Notes: generated from the letters alone by a model not told the origin. DNA of 53,228 nt from Oscillibacter sp. MSJ-31 (GCF_018918025.1 NZ_JAHLPT010000016.1:1-53228); one strand, 5' to 3'; positions 14,637 through 23,633 are shown, counted from the stretch's first letter. Numbers and translations: made by a program.

Positions 14637-15893
14637 ATGAAAGACCTTGCCGCGATGCAGTCCTTTGAACGCTCCCGTCTCGACCGGAGCAAGCTGTGCT
14701 CGTTCGACAACGAGACCATCGAGGCGCCGACCGCGCCGCTGATCCATCAGGAGGCCCGCTTCCTCTACATCTGCGAGGGGCACGGCGTCATCCGCATTCA
14801 GGGGCACGACGTGGAGCTGCGGCCGAATACGCTTCTCTCCATCCTGCCGTGGCAGATCACGGCGGTGACGGAGGTCGCCGAGCCGCTGCAATATCACCTC
14901 GTGATCTACAACCTCCACACGCTCAACCGCTACATCCGCGCCTTCTCCGACGAGCGCGGCGACGCGGTGGATTGGCTCGCGCATATTGAGTGGCAGCCCG
15001 CGCTCTACTGCAACGAGGGACAGGCCCACCGGATGCAGCAATTTTTCCTCTCGCTGCGCGAGGAGGTGGGGCTGGAATCCATTCTCGGCGCGGCCCCGCC
15101 GAAGGTCCTCGGCTCGCTCGCCGTCGTCAACCGCCTCGTCGAGCTGGTGATCCTCATGGAGCGCTTCCGCGCCGAGCAGCCCGAGCCCGCCGCGGCCGAC
15201 CGCGCCTCCGCCGCGCCGGACATGAGCGAGATCCTGCGCTACCTTTACTGCCACACTGGCGAAAAGCTGACGCTCAAGGGGCTCTCGCGCATCTTCTACG
15301 TCTCCGAGAGCAGCCTGAGCAGCTATATCAGCGGCATGACTGGGCTTTCGTTCTTTGACCTGCTCAACGAAATGCGTATCGGCAAGACGGCGAATTATCT
15401 GCTCTATACCGACCTCACGCTCGAGGAGATCGCCGCGGCGCTCGGCTATGTGGACGCCTCGCATATCTCCAAGGTTTTTTCCGCGCGCGTGGGAATGCGC
15501 ATCAACGACTACCGCAAGACCTACCGGCGCGTGGAGAGCATCTGCCGCATCGAGACCGACCGGCGCGTCTACGCGCTGGTGGAGTATATCTGCCGCAGCT
15601 ACAACGAGCCGCTCTCCGCACGCGCGGTCGCCGAAAAATTCGGCTGCACCGCCGCCGAAATGAACCGCGCGCTGATGCTGCAGGTGGAGAAGAATTTCGA
15701 GGAATTTCTCAACTACGTCCGCATCAACCGCGCCGCCGAGCTGCTGCTCACCACCGACCAGACCGTGACCTACATCGCCATGGAGGTCGGCTACGCCAAC
15801 GTCAAGACCTTCAACCGCAATTTCCTGCGCTTCAAGGTGATGACGCCCGGCGATTTCCGCAAAAAGGTCGCGCTCCAGGAGAGCCGATTGTAA
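14637..15893 (+). CDS. AraC family regulator with two C-terminal HTH domains
   Basis: 418 residues from ATG 14637 with GAGGTG upstream. Residues about 30-110 look like a cupin ligand-binding domain (ARFLYICEGHGVIRIQGHDVELRPNTLLSILPWQI). Two complete AraC-type HTH regions follow: residues about 200-300 (LRYLYCHTGEKLTLKGLSRIFYVSESSLSSYISGM...LTLEEIAAALGYVDASHISKVFSARVGM) and about 310-410 (VEYICRSYNEPLSARAVAEKFGCTAAEMNRAL...QTVTYIAMEVGYANVKTFNRNFLRFKVMTPGDFRK). Most family members have one such region. The position between argF (divergent) and the amino-acid transporter operon (downstream, same strand) suggests control of one of them; the ligand is unknown. Confidence 0.88.
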   Translation: MKDLAAMQSFERSRLDRSKLCSFDNETIEAPTAPLIHQEARFLYICEGHGVIRIQGHDVELRPNTLLSILPWQITAVTEVAEPLQYHLVIYNLHTLNRYIRAFSDERGDAVDWLAHIEWQPALYCNEGQAHRMQQFFLSLREEVGLESILGAAPPKVLGSLAVVNRLVELVILMERFRAEQPEPAAADRASAAPDMSEILRYLYCHTGEKLTLKGLSRIFYVSESSLSSYISGMTGLSFFDLLNEMRIGKTANYLLYTDLTLEEIAAALGYVDASHISKVFSARVGMRINDYRKTYRRVESICRIETDRRVYALVEYICRSYNEPLSARAVAEKFGCTAAEMNRALMLQVEKNFEEFLNYVRINRAAELLLTTDQTVTYIAMEVGYANVKTFNRNFLRFKVMTPGDFRKKVALQESRL

Positions 15894-15909
15894 TTTCTTT
15901 TTCGCCCGC

Positions 15910-15947
15910 CGCTCCGGCTGTTTTCGCGCAGTTGGAGCGGTTTTTTT
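15910..15947 (+). terminator. Terminator of the AraC gene
   Basis: Stem CGCTCC/GGAGCG with inner CTG/CAG pairing, followed by GTTTTTTT. Confidence 0.8.
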
Positions 15948-16027
15948 GTCGCTTTCGGAGCGCTGTTCAGTTATTTTCGTCGATATGCACAAGAAACATA
16001 CACTTCAAAAGTATTTCCTGATATGAC

Positions 16028-16056
16028 TTGACAATAGCCGAATGTGATGTTATTTT
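16028..16056 (+). promoter_or_regulatory. Promoter of the liv-type operon
   Basis: Perfect TTGACA (16028-16033), 17 bp, TATTTT (16051-16056). It leaves a 5' leader of about 160 nt before the first gene. Confidence 0.7.
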
Positions 16057-16110
16057 GAACATAAGCCCACGCAATTCATTTGCCGCTCTCTTGCGTCATA
16101 CACATCAAGT

Positions 16111-16196
16111 ATGGACGGCATTGATGCAGGGGCCGGCTCCGCACGGCGGACATCCATCCCTGCAAGCCCTGACCGTTCCGGGAAAGGAAAACGGTC
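16111..16196 (+). promoter_or_regulatory. Structured 5' leader of the liv-type operon
   Basis: TGCAGGG (16125-16131) can pair with CCCTGCA (16158-16164), and GACCGTT (16171-16177) with AACGGTC (16190-16196), just before the ribosome binding site. No known riboswitch class was recognised and no T run follows, so it may only stabilise the message. Confidence 0.35.
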
Positions 16197-16223
16197 ACAA
16201 CAAATTGAAGGAGGATACAAACC

Positions 16224-17405
16224 ATGCGCAAATCCATGAAGAAGCTCATTGCTCTCACCCTCGCCTGCCTGATGCTCGCGACACTGTTCGTCGGCTGCGG
16301 CAAGAAGGACGACGGAGGCAGCTCCGGCGGCGACACCATCAAGCTCGGCTGGATGGGCTCGCTCACCGGCGACCAGGCCGCCTACGGCACCTGCGAAAGC
16401 CAGACCCTCAAGATGATGGTCGAGGACCTCAACGCCAACGGCGGACTGCTTGGCAAGCAGGTCGAGCTGATCTGCTACGACACCAAGGGCGACGCGCAGG
16501 AGGCGGTCAACGTCGCCAAGCGTCTGTGCGCGCAGGATCAGGTCTGCGCGATCATCGGCCCGAACGCCTCGGGTCAGTGCATCGCCATCCAGTCCGTCCT
16601 CGACCAGTACAAGATCTCCGATATGTCCACCGTGGCGACCAACGAGAAGGTCACCATGCAGGACGGTCAGCTCAAGGAATACAACTTCCGCGTCTGCTTC
16701 CTCGATCCCCAGCAGGGCAAGATCGCCGGTTCGTTCGTGTATGATAACCTCGGCTTTGACAAGGCCGCCATCCTCTACGACGTCAACGACGACTACGCGC
16801 TGGGTCTGAAGGACAACTTCGTCAAGGTCTTTGAGTCCAAGGGCGGCACCATCGTCGCCGAGGAGGGCTACACCGCCGGCGACACCGACTTCACCGCGCA
16901 GCTGACCAAGATCAAGGAAGCGCAGCCCCAGATCATCTTCACCCCCATCTTCTATCAGGATTTCATCATGATCCACAAGCAGGCCCGCACCCTCGGCATT
17001 GAGGTGCCGATGCTCGGCGGCGACGGCTGCGCGTCCGAGGTCCTCTTCGACGCCGCCGACGCGGTGGACGGCTCCTACGTCATCAACCACGTTTCCCTCG
17101 TCGATCCCGCGGGCGACGCCTTCCGCAAGGAGTATGCCGAGAAGTACAACGGCGCGAAGATGGAGCTCAACGGCTACATGGCGCACGACGCGTTCCTGCT
17201 CTGGTGCGCGGCGGTCGAGAAGGCCGGCAGCGATGACCCGCAGGCCATCGCCGACGCGTACTCTCAGGTCGAGGTCGAGGGTATGGCCGGTAAGATCAAG
17301 ATCTCTGCCGAGGACCACAACCCCGTCGGCAAGTCCGGCTGCGTGGAGCGCATTGACGGCAAGAACAAGACCTACGTCTTTGAGACCTACATCGCCGCAG
17401 ACTAA
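16224..17405 (+). CDS. livK: Branched-chain-type amino acid ABC transporter, substrate-binding lipoprotein
   Basis: 393 residues. A lipoprotein signal peptide is clear: MRKSMKKLIALTLACLMLATLFVGC, with the lipid-modified Cys at 25. The mature part is a type I periplasmic-binding fold: KLGWMGSLTGDQAAYG, LNANGGLLGKQVELICYD and IIGPNASGQCIAIQSVLDQ are standard Leu/Ile/Val-binding family segments. It delivers substrate to the LivHMGF complex encoded next. The neighbouring glutamine synthetase and AraC regulator leave the real substrate open; other amino acids, amides or short peptides are possible. Confidence 0.9.
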   Translation: MRKSMKKLIALTLACLMLATLFVGCGKKDDGGSSGGDTIKLGWMGSLTGDQAAYGTCESQTLKMMVEDLNANGGLLGKQVELICYDTKGDAQEAVNVAKRLCAQDQVCAIIGPNASGQCIAIQSVLDQYKISDMSTVATNEKVTMQDGQLKEYNFRVCFLDPQQGKIAGSFVYDNLGFDKAAILYDVNDDYALGLKDNFVKVFESKGGTIVAEEGYTAGDTDFTAQLTKIKEAQPQIIFTPIFYQDFIMIHKQARTLGIEVPMLGGDGCASEVLFDAADAVDGSYVINHVSLVDPAGDAFRKEYAEKYNGAKMELNGYMAHDAFLLWCAAVEKAGSDDPQAIADAYSQVEVEGMAGKIKISAEDHNPVGKSGCVERIDGKNKTYVFETYIAAD

Positions 17406-17445
17406 GCACATTCCCAAAACAGAAAAAGCAAGCACCCTTTCGACA

Positions 17446-17473
17446 CTCGGGCGCCCCGTGCGGGGCGCCCGAG
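17446..17473 (+). terminator. Very stable GC hairpin between the binding-protein and permease genes
   Basis: Thirteen-base perfect stem CTCGGGCGCCCCG/CGGGGCGCCCGAG with a two-base gap. No T run follows, so it more likely protects the 3' end of the binding-protein message, raising its level over the membrane parts, than ends the operon. Confidence 0.65.
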
Positions 17474-17499
17474 GTTAACAGGACAAAAGGAGGCTATAC

Positions 17500-18378
17500 A
17501 TGGGTATAGAATATTTTCTCCAGCAGCTGGTCAACGGCATCTGCCTCGGCGGTATGTACGCGCTGATGTCGGTCGGCTATTCGCTGGTCTACAGCATTAT
17601 GAACTTTTCCAACTTTGCCCACGGAGGCGTCATCATGGTCGGCGCTTATGTGGGCTATTTTGCACTCACGGCGCTGAACGTTCCGTTTCTTCCGGCGTTT
17701 CTGCTCTGCGGCGTGGGCAGCGGCCTGCTCGCCGTCATCATCGAGCGGCTGGTCTACTCGCCGCTGCGCAAGCGCCATGCCCCGTCCCTGTACTTCATCA
17801 TCTCGGCGATGGGCGCTTCCATCTTCCTGGAAAATTTCGTCATCGCCACCATCGACGGCACCCCCAGAAACTACCCTCCGATCTTCGATAACCGCATCAA
17901 CATCGGCGGGATCTCCCTTGGCGTCGACAGTCTGCTGATGATCGTGGTCTCGGCCGTCGCGCTGCTGATTTTGATGTTCATCATACAGAAAACCAAGGTC
18001 GGCCTCGCCATCCGCGCCTGCTCCTACAGCGAGAAGGCCTCGACCCTCATGGGCATCAACGGCGATCTCGTTATCTTCATCATCTTCCTCATGGGCGGCG
18101 TGCTCGCCGGCTTCGCCGGTATGCTCTACGGCATGCGCTTCATCGTCAAGCCCACCATCGGTCAGGTCACGAACAAGTCCTTCGTCGCGGCGGTGTTCGG
18201 CGGTCTCGGCAGTCTCCCCGGCGCGATCGTCGGCTCGGTGCTGCTCGGCATCATGGAGATCTTTGTCGCGTCCTTCAACTCCAACCTGCGCGACCTGTTC
18301 GTGTACGGACTTCTGATCCTCGTCCTCGTCATCAAGCCGTCCGGCCTGATGGGCAAGGTCGTGGAAGACAAGGCGTAA
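17500..18378 (+). CDS. livH: Branched-chain-type amino acid ABC transporter, permease LivH
   Basis: 292 residues with about eight membrane helices, start at ATG 17500 with AAAGGAGG. QQLVNGICLGGMYALMSVGYSLVYSIMNFSNFAHGGVIMVGAY is the LivH N-terminal signature. GINGDLVIFIIFLMGGVLAGFAGMLYG holds the EAA-like coupling region, and the end (FVYGLLILVLVIKPSGLMGK) is characteristic. It pairs with LivM in the inner membrane. 15 bp separate it from livM. Confidence 0.95.
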   Translation: MGIEYFLQQLVNGICLGGMYALMSVGYSLVYSIMNFSNFAHGGVIMVGAYVGYFALTALNVPFLPAFLLCGVGSGLLAVIIERLVYSPLRKRHAPSLYFIISAMGASIFLENFVIATIDGTPRNYPPIFDNRINIGGISLGVDSLLMIVVSAVALLILMFIIQKTKVGLAIRACSYSEKASTLMGINGDLVIFIIFLMGGVLAGFAGMLYGMRFIVKPTIGQVTNKSFVAAVFGGLGSLPGAIVGSVLLGIMEIFVASFNSNLRDLFVYGLLILVLVIKPSGLMGKVVEDKA

Positions 18379-18393
18379 GGAGGGAGGAACGAT

Positions 18394-19404
18394 ATGTTTA
18401 GCTGGTATTACATCGAAGGCATCCTCATTCAGTCCTGCTACACCCTGCTGATCGTGCTCGGCCTCTCCATCCTCACGGGCTACACCGGTATGTTCTCGTT
18501 CGGTCACGCGGGCTTTGTGTGCATCGGCGCGTATGTTTCCATTCTCTGCACGATGGCGTTCGGCCTGCCCTACTGGCTCTCGCTCATCATCGCGGGCCTT
18601 GCCGCCATGCTGCTCGGCGCGGGCCTCGGCAAGATCACGCTGAACCTCAAGGGCGACTACTTCTGCATCGCCACGCTCGGCGTGGGCGAGGCGATACGAT
18701 TGATCTTTAACAATTTGCAGCTCACCATCAATGTCGGCGGCAAGGACTTCCTGCTCGACGGCGCGAAGGGCGTGGCGAGCATTCCGCTCAAAACGACTCT
18801 GTTCGGTGACTGGAACGCGCTTTCCAACGGCGATGTCGGCACCTTCCTCTCCACGCTCTTTTCCTCGGCGCTGTTCATCGTCATTATCTTCCTCACCGCC
18901 ACGGCGCTGCTGATGAACTCCAAGCACGGGCGCAGCATGCTCGCCGTGCGCGAGGACGAGCTGGCGGCGCAGATGAGCGGCATCAATACCTTCCGCTCCA
19001 AGATGCTCGCCATGTGCATGTCCGCGCTCTACGCCGGCATCGCGGGCGGCATGATGGCGCACTACTTCGGCTATCTTCAGCCCAAGATGTTCCTGATGAC
19101 CAAGTCTACGGAGTATACCATCATGGTCATCTTCGGCGGCATGGGCTCCATCACCGGCTCGGTGCTCGGCACGGTGCTGCTCTGCGCGCTGCCGGAGCTG
19201 CTGCGCGCGGTCGGTGACTGGCGACTGGTCATGTACGGCCTCGCCGTTATCGTCATCATGATCGTCCGTCCGAAGGGTCTCATGGGCGGCAAGGAGCTGC
19301 CGGTCGGCAGGATCTGCCGTGCCGTCGGCCGCGTTTTCACCAAGAAGAAAAAGGACCTGCCCCCGCCTGACGGCGGCAGCGTCGGAGAGGAGGCGTCGGT
19401 ATGA
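18394..19404 (+). CDS. livM: Branched-chain-type amino acid ABC transporter, permease LivM
   Basis: 336 residues with about nine membrane helices. LSILTGYTGMFSFGHAGFVCIGAYVS is the LivM signature, and INTFRSKMLAMCMSALYAGIAGGMMAHYFGYLQP is the ATPase-coupling region. The C-terminus carries a charged extension of about 30 residues (FTKKKKDLPPPDGGSVGEEASV). The stop overlaps the livG start by four bases (ATGA), so the two are translationally coupled. Confidence 0.95.
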   Translation: MFSWYYIEGILIQSCYTLLIVLGLSILTGYTGMFSFGHAGFVCIGAYVSILCTMAFGLPYWLSLIIAGLAAMLLGAGLGKITLNLKGDYFCIATLGVGEAIRLIFNNLQLTINVGGKDFLLDGAKGVASIPLKTTLFGDWNALSNGDVGTFLSTLFSSALFIVIIFLTATALLMNSKHGRSMLAVREDELAAQMSGINTFRSKMLAMCMSALYAGIAGGMMAHYFGYLQPKMFLMTKSTEYTIMVIFGGMGSITGSVLGTVLLCALPELLRAVGDWRLVMYGLAVIVIMIVRPKGLMGGKELPVGRICRAVGRVFTKKKKDLPPPDGGSVGEEASV

Positions 19405-20291
19405 GCGACATCACCTTCAAGCACCACGACCCCAACGTCATGCTCGAGCTTTGGCACGTCACCAAGCGCTTCGGCGGCCTGACCGCCGTGGGCGACGTTT
19501 CCTTCAAGATCAAAAAAGGCGAGATTTACGCGCTCATCGGTCCCAACGGCGCGGGCAAGACCACCATCTTCAACCTTATTACGGGCGTCTACGCGCTCAC
19601 CGAGGGCCGCGTCATTTTCGACGGTACAGTCGTCGGGCAGGGCGACGCCATCATCAAGGACGATATGCGCGAAACGGATGTCAAGCCCTTCCGCAAGCAG
19701 CCCTACGACATCATGTCCCGCGGCATGGCGCGCACGTTCCAGAACATCCGCCTCTTTAAGAGCGAAACGGTCTACAACAACGTTCTCACCGCATGCCACG
19801 CGGAGGCGGATTACAACATCTTCCAGTCGCTCTGGCGCCTCAAGGTCGGTCCCAAATGGCTGACGAAGTACTATTATCAGGAAAAGGCTCTGCGCGAAAA
19901 GACTGAGGAGCTTTTGAAGATCATGGGCATCTGGGAGCAGCGCGACATGATCGCCGTCAACCTGCCCTACGGCCAGCAGCGCAAGCTGGAGATCGCCCGC
20001 GCGCTTGCGACCGATCCCAAGCTGCTGCTGCTCGACGAGCCCGCCGCCGGCATGAATCCGGAGGAGACGCTTGCCCTGATGGACCTCATCCGCGAGATCC
20101 GCGACCGCTTCGACCTGACCGTGCTCATCATCGAGCATCACATGGACCTCGTGATGAACGTCTCCGACCGCATCTTCGTGCTCAACTTCGGCAAGCCTCT
20201 TGCCGAGGGAACGCCCGCGGAGATCCAGAGCAACCCCGAGGTCATCGAGGCCTATCTCGGAAAGGAGGACGACGGCGATGGCGATGCTTGA
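19401..20291 (+). CDS. livG: Branched-chain-type amino acid ABC transporter, ATPase LivG
   Basis: 296 residues. Walker A GPNGAGKTT (about residue 52), Q-loop, signature LPYGQQRKLEIARALATDPKLLLLDEPAAGMNPEE (about 190-225) and switch His in IIEHHMDLVMNVSDRI. The LPYG/LSYG signature and the PAAGMN form are typical of LivG. An insertion of about 30 residues after the Walker A region (VGQGDAIIKDDMRETDVKPFRKQ) makes it longer than E. coli LivG (255). It overlaps livF by 14 bp. Confidence 0.95.
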   Translation: MSDITFKHHDPNVMLELWHVTKRFGGLTAVGDVSFKIKKGEIYALIGPNGAGKTTIFNLITGVYALTEGRVIFDGTVVGQGDAIIKDDMRETDVKPFRKQPYDIMSRGMARTFQNIRLFKSETVYNNVLTACHAEADYNIFQSLWRLKVGPKWLTKYYYQEKALREKTEELLKIMGIWEQRDMIAVNLPYGQQRKLEIARALATDPKLLLLDEPAAGMNPEETLALMDLIREIRDRFDLTVLIIEHHMDLVMNVSDRIFVLNFGKPLAEGTPAEIQSNPEVIEAYLGKEDDGDGDA

Positions 20292-20994
20292 AATTCGTGA
20301 CCTGAACGTTTACTACGGCGGCATCCACGCCCTCAAGGGCATCTCGCTCGAGGTCGAGGAGGGGCAGATCGTCTCGATGATCGGCTCCAACGGCGCGGGC
20401 AAATCGTCCATGATGAACGCCATCTCCGGCCTTGTGAAGTACAAGTCCGGCGAGATCCTCTACAAGGGTCAGCCGCTGCCGACCGCCGCGAACAAGGTCG
20501 TCCGGCTCGGCGTATGTCAGGTGCCGGAGGGCCGCCTGATCTTCGCGAACCTCACCGTTTACGAGAACCTGAAGGTCGGCGCGTATCTGCGCAGCGACAA
20601 GGACGGCATCGAGCGCGACCTCAAGCGCGTGTATGAGATTTTCCCGCGCTTGGAGGAGCGCAAAAATCAGATCGCCGGTACGCTCTCCGGCGGCGAGCAG
20701 CAGATGCTGGCGATGGGCCGCGGCATCATGTCCGCGCCCGACCTCATCATGCTCGACGAGCCGTCCCTCGGCCTCGCGCCGCTGCTGGTCAACACCATTT
20801 TCGATACCATCCGCGAGATCAAGGCCATGGGCAAGACCATTCTGCTCGTGGAGCAGAACGCGCTCAAGGCGCTTTCCGTCGCGGACAACGCCTATGTTCT
20901 CGAGCAGGGCCGCATCACCAAGTCCGGCCCGGGCAAAGAACTGCTCAAGGACCCCGCCATCGCGGAGGCCTATCTCGGCAAGGCGGCTCGCTGA
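20278..20994 (+). CDS. livF: Branched-chain-type amino acid ABC transporter, ATPase LivF
   Basis: 238 residues from ATG 20278, with AAAGGAGG in the end of livG; ATG 20284 is two codons further. Walker A GSNGAGKSS, signature LSGGEQQMLAMGRGIMSAPDLIMLDEPSLGLAP, switch His replaced by Gln in LVEQNALKALSVADNAYVLEQGRI as in all LivF proteins. The length is standard. It is the last transporter gene; glutamine synthetase follows after 31 bp and probably shares the transcript. Confidence 0.95.
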   Translation: MAMLEIRDLNVYYGGIHALKGISLEVEEGQIVSMIGSNGAGKSSMMNAISGLVKYKSGEILYKGQPLPTAANKVVRLGVCQVPEGRLIFANLTVYENLKVGAYLRSDKDGIERDLKRVYEIFPRLEERKNQIAGTLSGGEQQMLAMGRGIMSAPDLIMLDEPSLGLAPLLVNTIFDTIREIKAMGKTILLVEQNALKALSVADNAYVLEQGRITKSGPGKELLKDPAIAEAYLGKAAR

Positions 20995-21025
20995 GCCGAA
21001 CCATAAATTTTGGAGGTAATTCCCA

Positions 21026-22450
21026 ATGGCTAAAACGGCACAGGATGTCATGCAGCTCATTCGTGAGCAGGGCATCAAGATGGTCGATTTCAAAATGGTC
21101 GATATCAACGGCCAGTACCGCCATGTGACCATTCCCGCCCAGAATTTTACCGAAGCGACCATGACCGACGGCATCGGCTTTGACGCCTCGAACTACGGCT
21201 ACGCCGTGGTCGAAAAGAGCGACATGGTCTTTATTCCCGACCCCGCTACCGCGCAGATCGACCCGTTCTGTGAGGTCTCCACCCTGTCGATGACCGGCAA
21301 CGCCATGATCATCGACTACCCCCACAACCGCCCGCTCGACCAGTATCCGCGCAACATCGTGCTGGCAGCGGAGCAGTATATGTGTGATACCGGCATCGCC
21401 GACACGATGCTCATTCTGCCGGAGTTTGAGTTCTATCTCTTCGACGATGTAGCATGGAAGGTCGCGCCGAACGAGATCGGCATGAGCCTCGACGCCGAGC
21501 AGGCGCATTGGAACGGCGACATCAACGGCCGCGGCGTCATCGTCCCGCGGCAGGGCCACTACCACATTGCCAAGCCTCTCGACCGCACCTACGAGTGCCG
21601 CAGCGAGATGTGCCTGCGCATGGAGGAGGCCGGCATCCCCATCAAGTATCACCACCCCGAGGTCGGCGGCGCGGGCCAGTTCGAGATCGAGCCGAAGCTC
21701 GGCGAGATGAGCAAAATGGCCGACGCGACCATGCTCATCAAGTACATCATCCACAACACCGCCCTCAAGTACGGCAAGAGCGCCACGTTCATGCCCAAGC
21801 CCGTCTACGGCGAGGCCGGCAGCGGAATGCACGTCCATATGCTGCTCTTAAAGGACGGCGAGCCGGTGTTCTCCGACGACAACGGCTACTCGCACCTCAG
21901 CCGGGAGGCCCACTGGTTCATGGGCGGTCTTCTCAAGCACATCCATTCCCTCTGCGCCATCACGAATCCCAGCACCAACTCCTTCAAGCGTCTGGTGCCG
22001 GGCTTTGAGGCGCCCGTCACCGTCGGATACGCCACGAGCAACCGCAGCGCGGTCATCCGCATCCCCGCCTACGCCAAGACGCCGAATATGCGCCGCTTTG
22101 AGCTGCGCAATCCGGACGCCACCTGCAACCCGTACTTCTGCTACGCGGCGCTGCTGATGGCCGGTCTTGACGGCATTGAAAACAAGATCGACCCGCACGA
22201 AAACGGCTGGGGCCCCTACGACGTCAACCTCTACACCCTCTCCGACGAGGAGAAGGCCAAGCTGCAGGGGCTGCCCACCTCGCTTGACGCGGCGCTTGAC
22301 GCGCTCGAGGCCGACCACGACTATCTCACGAAGGGCGGCGTGTTCCCCGAAGCGCTGCTCCGCAGCTTCATTGCCGCCAAGCGCAGGGAATGCGCGGCCA
22401 TGGCCGCCATCCCGCATCCCGCGGAATTCGAACGCTACTACAACCTGTAA
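21026..22450 (+). CDS. glnA: Glutamine synthetase, type I
   Basis: 474 residues from ATG 21026 with GGAGG upstream. GS-I motifs are complete: metal-binding GGAGQFEIEPK and GSGMHVHMLLLKDG, the latch NPSTNSFKRLVPGFEAPV and the ammonium/glutamate site NRSAVIRIPAY. The region around the adenylylation Tyr of E. coli reads NLYTLSDEEKAKL, so the Tyr is kept but the context (LYDLP) is not; adenylylation control is doubtful. It makes glutamine from glutamate, ammonia and ATP. Its place behind an amino-acid importer suggests nitrogen assimilation linked to uptake. A terminator follows. Confidence 0.94.
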   Translation: MAKTAQDVMQLIREQGIKMVDFKMVDINGQYRHVTIPAQNFTEATMTDGIGFDASNYGYAVVEKSDMVFIPDPATAQIDPFCEVSTLSMTGNAMIIDYPHNRPLDQYPRNIVLAAEQYMCDTGIADTMLILPEFEFYLFDDVAWKVAPNEIGMSLDAEQAHWNGDINGRGVIVPRQGHYHIAKPLDRTYECRSEMCLRMEEAGIPIKYHHPEVGGAGQFEIEPKLGEMSKMADATMLIKYIIHNTALKYGKSATFMPKPVYGEAGSGMHVHMLLLKDGEPVFSDDNGYSHLSREAHWFMGGLLKHIHSLCAITNPSTNSFKRLVPGFEAPVTVGYATSNRSAVIRIPAYAKTPNMRRFELRNPDATCNPYFCYAALLMAGLDGIENKIDPHENGWGPYDVNLYTLSDEEKAKLQGLPTSLDAALDALEADHDYLTKGGVFPEALLRSFIAAKRRECAAMAAIPHPAEFERYYNL

Positions 22451-22469
22451 AAAACTGCGCGCATCCATC

Positions 22470-22500
22470 GGGGGACCGCCTTCCGGCGGCTCCCCCCTTT
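22470..22500 (+). terminator. Terminator after glnA
   Basis: Stem GGGGGA-CCGCC/GGCGG-CTCCCCC with a TTCC loop and TTT after it. It lies between glnA and the M20 gene, so the latter may be expressed by read-through or separately. Confidence 0.7.
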
Positions 22501-22551
22501 GCGCGCCCGAAACCACGCTCCGCGCCGCGCGGAGAGCCAAGGAGAACGATC

Positions 22552-23628
22552 ATGGAACAAGTCCTGCTGGATCAGATCACCGCCCTGCGCGCACAGCTCC
22601 ACGCCTGCGCGGAGGTCTCCGGCCGCGAGGTCGTGACAAAGCACACCCTGCTGACCTTCCTGCGCGAGCATACCTCGCTGGAGCTTCATGAGCTTGCGGG
22701 CGGCTTCTACGCCGCGCACCGTGAGCCGGAGGGCACAAAGCCCACAGTCGCGCTGCGCGCGGATTACGACGCGCTGGCGACGCCCCAGGGCGGCGCGGCG
22801 CACCTGTGCGGTCACGACGGTCATGCCGCGGCGCTGTGCGGCGTCGCGCTGATGCTCGAGGGGCAGTCCATCGGGCGCAGCGTGTTCCTGCTCTTTCAGG
22901 GCGCGGAGGAGACCGGTGCGGGCGCAGCGCTGTGCTGTGAGCTTTTTGACCGCGAGAAGGTCGACGAGATCTACGGCGCGCACAACCTGCCGGGCTTTCC
23001 GTTCGGCGCGGTGCTCACCCGCGCGGGCACCTTTGCCTGCGCCAGCCGCGGCGTGACTATTCATTTTGTTGGTAAGCCCGCCCACGCCGCCTATCCCGAG
23101 ACCGGCATCTCCCCCGCTCCCGCAGTCGGACAGCTGTTGGTCGATCTGCCCGCGCTCGCCGCGCCCGAGCAGTACCGCGGCATTACGCTCTGCACCGTCA
23201 TCGGCGCGCAGATGGGCGAAAAGGCCTTCGGCGCGGCGGCGGAGTCCGCCGAGCTGTGGCTGACGCTTCGCGGCGAGCACGACGACGATCTCGCACGGCT
23301 CCGCCGCAGTGTGCTCACCCGCGCGCAGGAGCTGGCCCACAAGAACCATCTGGAGTTTTCCTTTGAAGAACAGGACATTTTTCCCGCCACGGAAAACGAC
23401 GCGCTCTGCGCCAGCCGCGTCATGCGCGTGTGCCGCGGCACGCTCCTGCACGACCCGATGCGCTGGAGCGAGGATTTCGGCCATTATCTGCACCGCTGCC
23501 GCGGCGCGTTCTTCGGCGTGGGCGCGGGCGAGGATCACCCGCAGATCCACACCGAGCACTACGAATACCCCGACGCGCTTCTGGAGCCGACCGTCGAGGC
23601 GTTTCGGGCGCTGCTCGCCAGCGAATGA
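22552..23628 (+). CDS. M20D family amidohydrolase/peptidase
   Basis: 358 residues from ATG 22552 with AAGGAGAA upstream. The di-metal site is visible: LCGHDGH (Cys/His/Asp ligands, about residues 84-90), GAEETGAG (Glu pair), GAHNLPG, and the final His near LHDPMRWSEDFGHYL. VALRADYDAL is the family signature. The dimerisation lid domain (VTIHFVGKPAHAAYPETGISPAPA) is present. Relatives release amino acids from N-acyl conjugates (hippurate, IAA-amino acids, N-acetyl-diaminopimelate). Following an amino-acid transporter and glutamine synthetase, hydrolysis of an imported N-acyl amino acid is a reasonable guess. Confidence 0.9.
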   Translation: MEQVLLDQITALRAQLHACAEVSGREVVTKHTLLTFLREHTSLELHELAGGFYAAHREPEGTKPTVALRADYDALATPQGGAAHLCGHDGHAAALCGVALMLEGQSIGRSVFLLFQGAEETGAGAALCCELFDREKVDEIYGAHNLPGFPFGAVLTRAGTFACASRGVTIHFVGKPAHAAYPETGISPAPAVGQLLVDLPALAAPEQYRGITLCTVIGAQMGEKAFGAAAESAELWLTLRGEHDDDLARLRRSVLTRAQELAHKNHLEFSFEEQDIFPATENDALCASRVMRVCRGTLLHDPMRWSEDFGHYLHRCRGAFFGVGAGEDHPQIHTEHYEYPDALLEPTVEAFRALLASE

Positions 23629-23633
23629 GAAAA

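Noticed and set aside
19401-19404. Possible frameshift between livM and livG
   Set aside because: The four-base ATGA overlap joins two complete proteins with normal termini; it is ordinary translational coupling.
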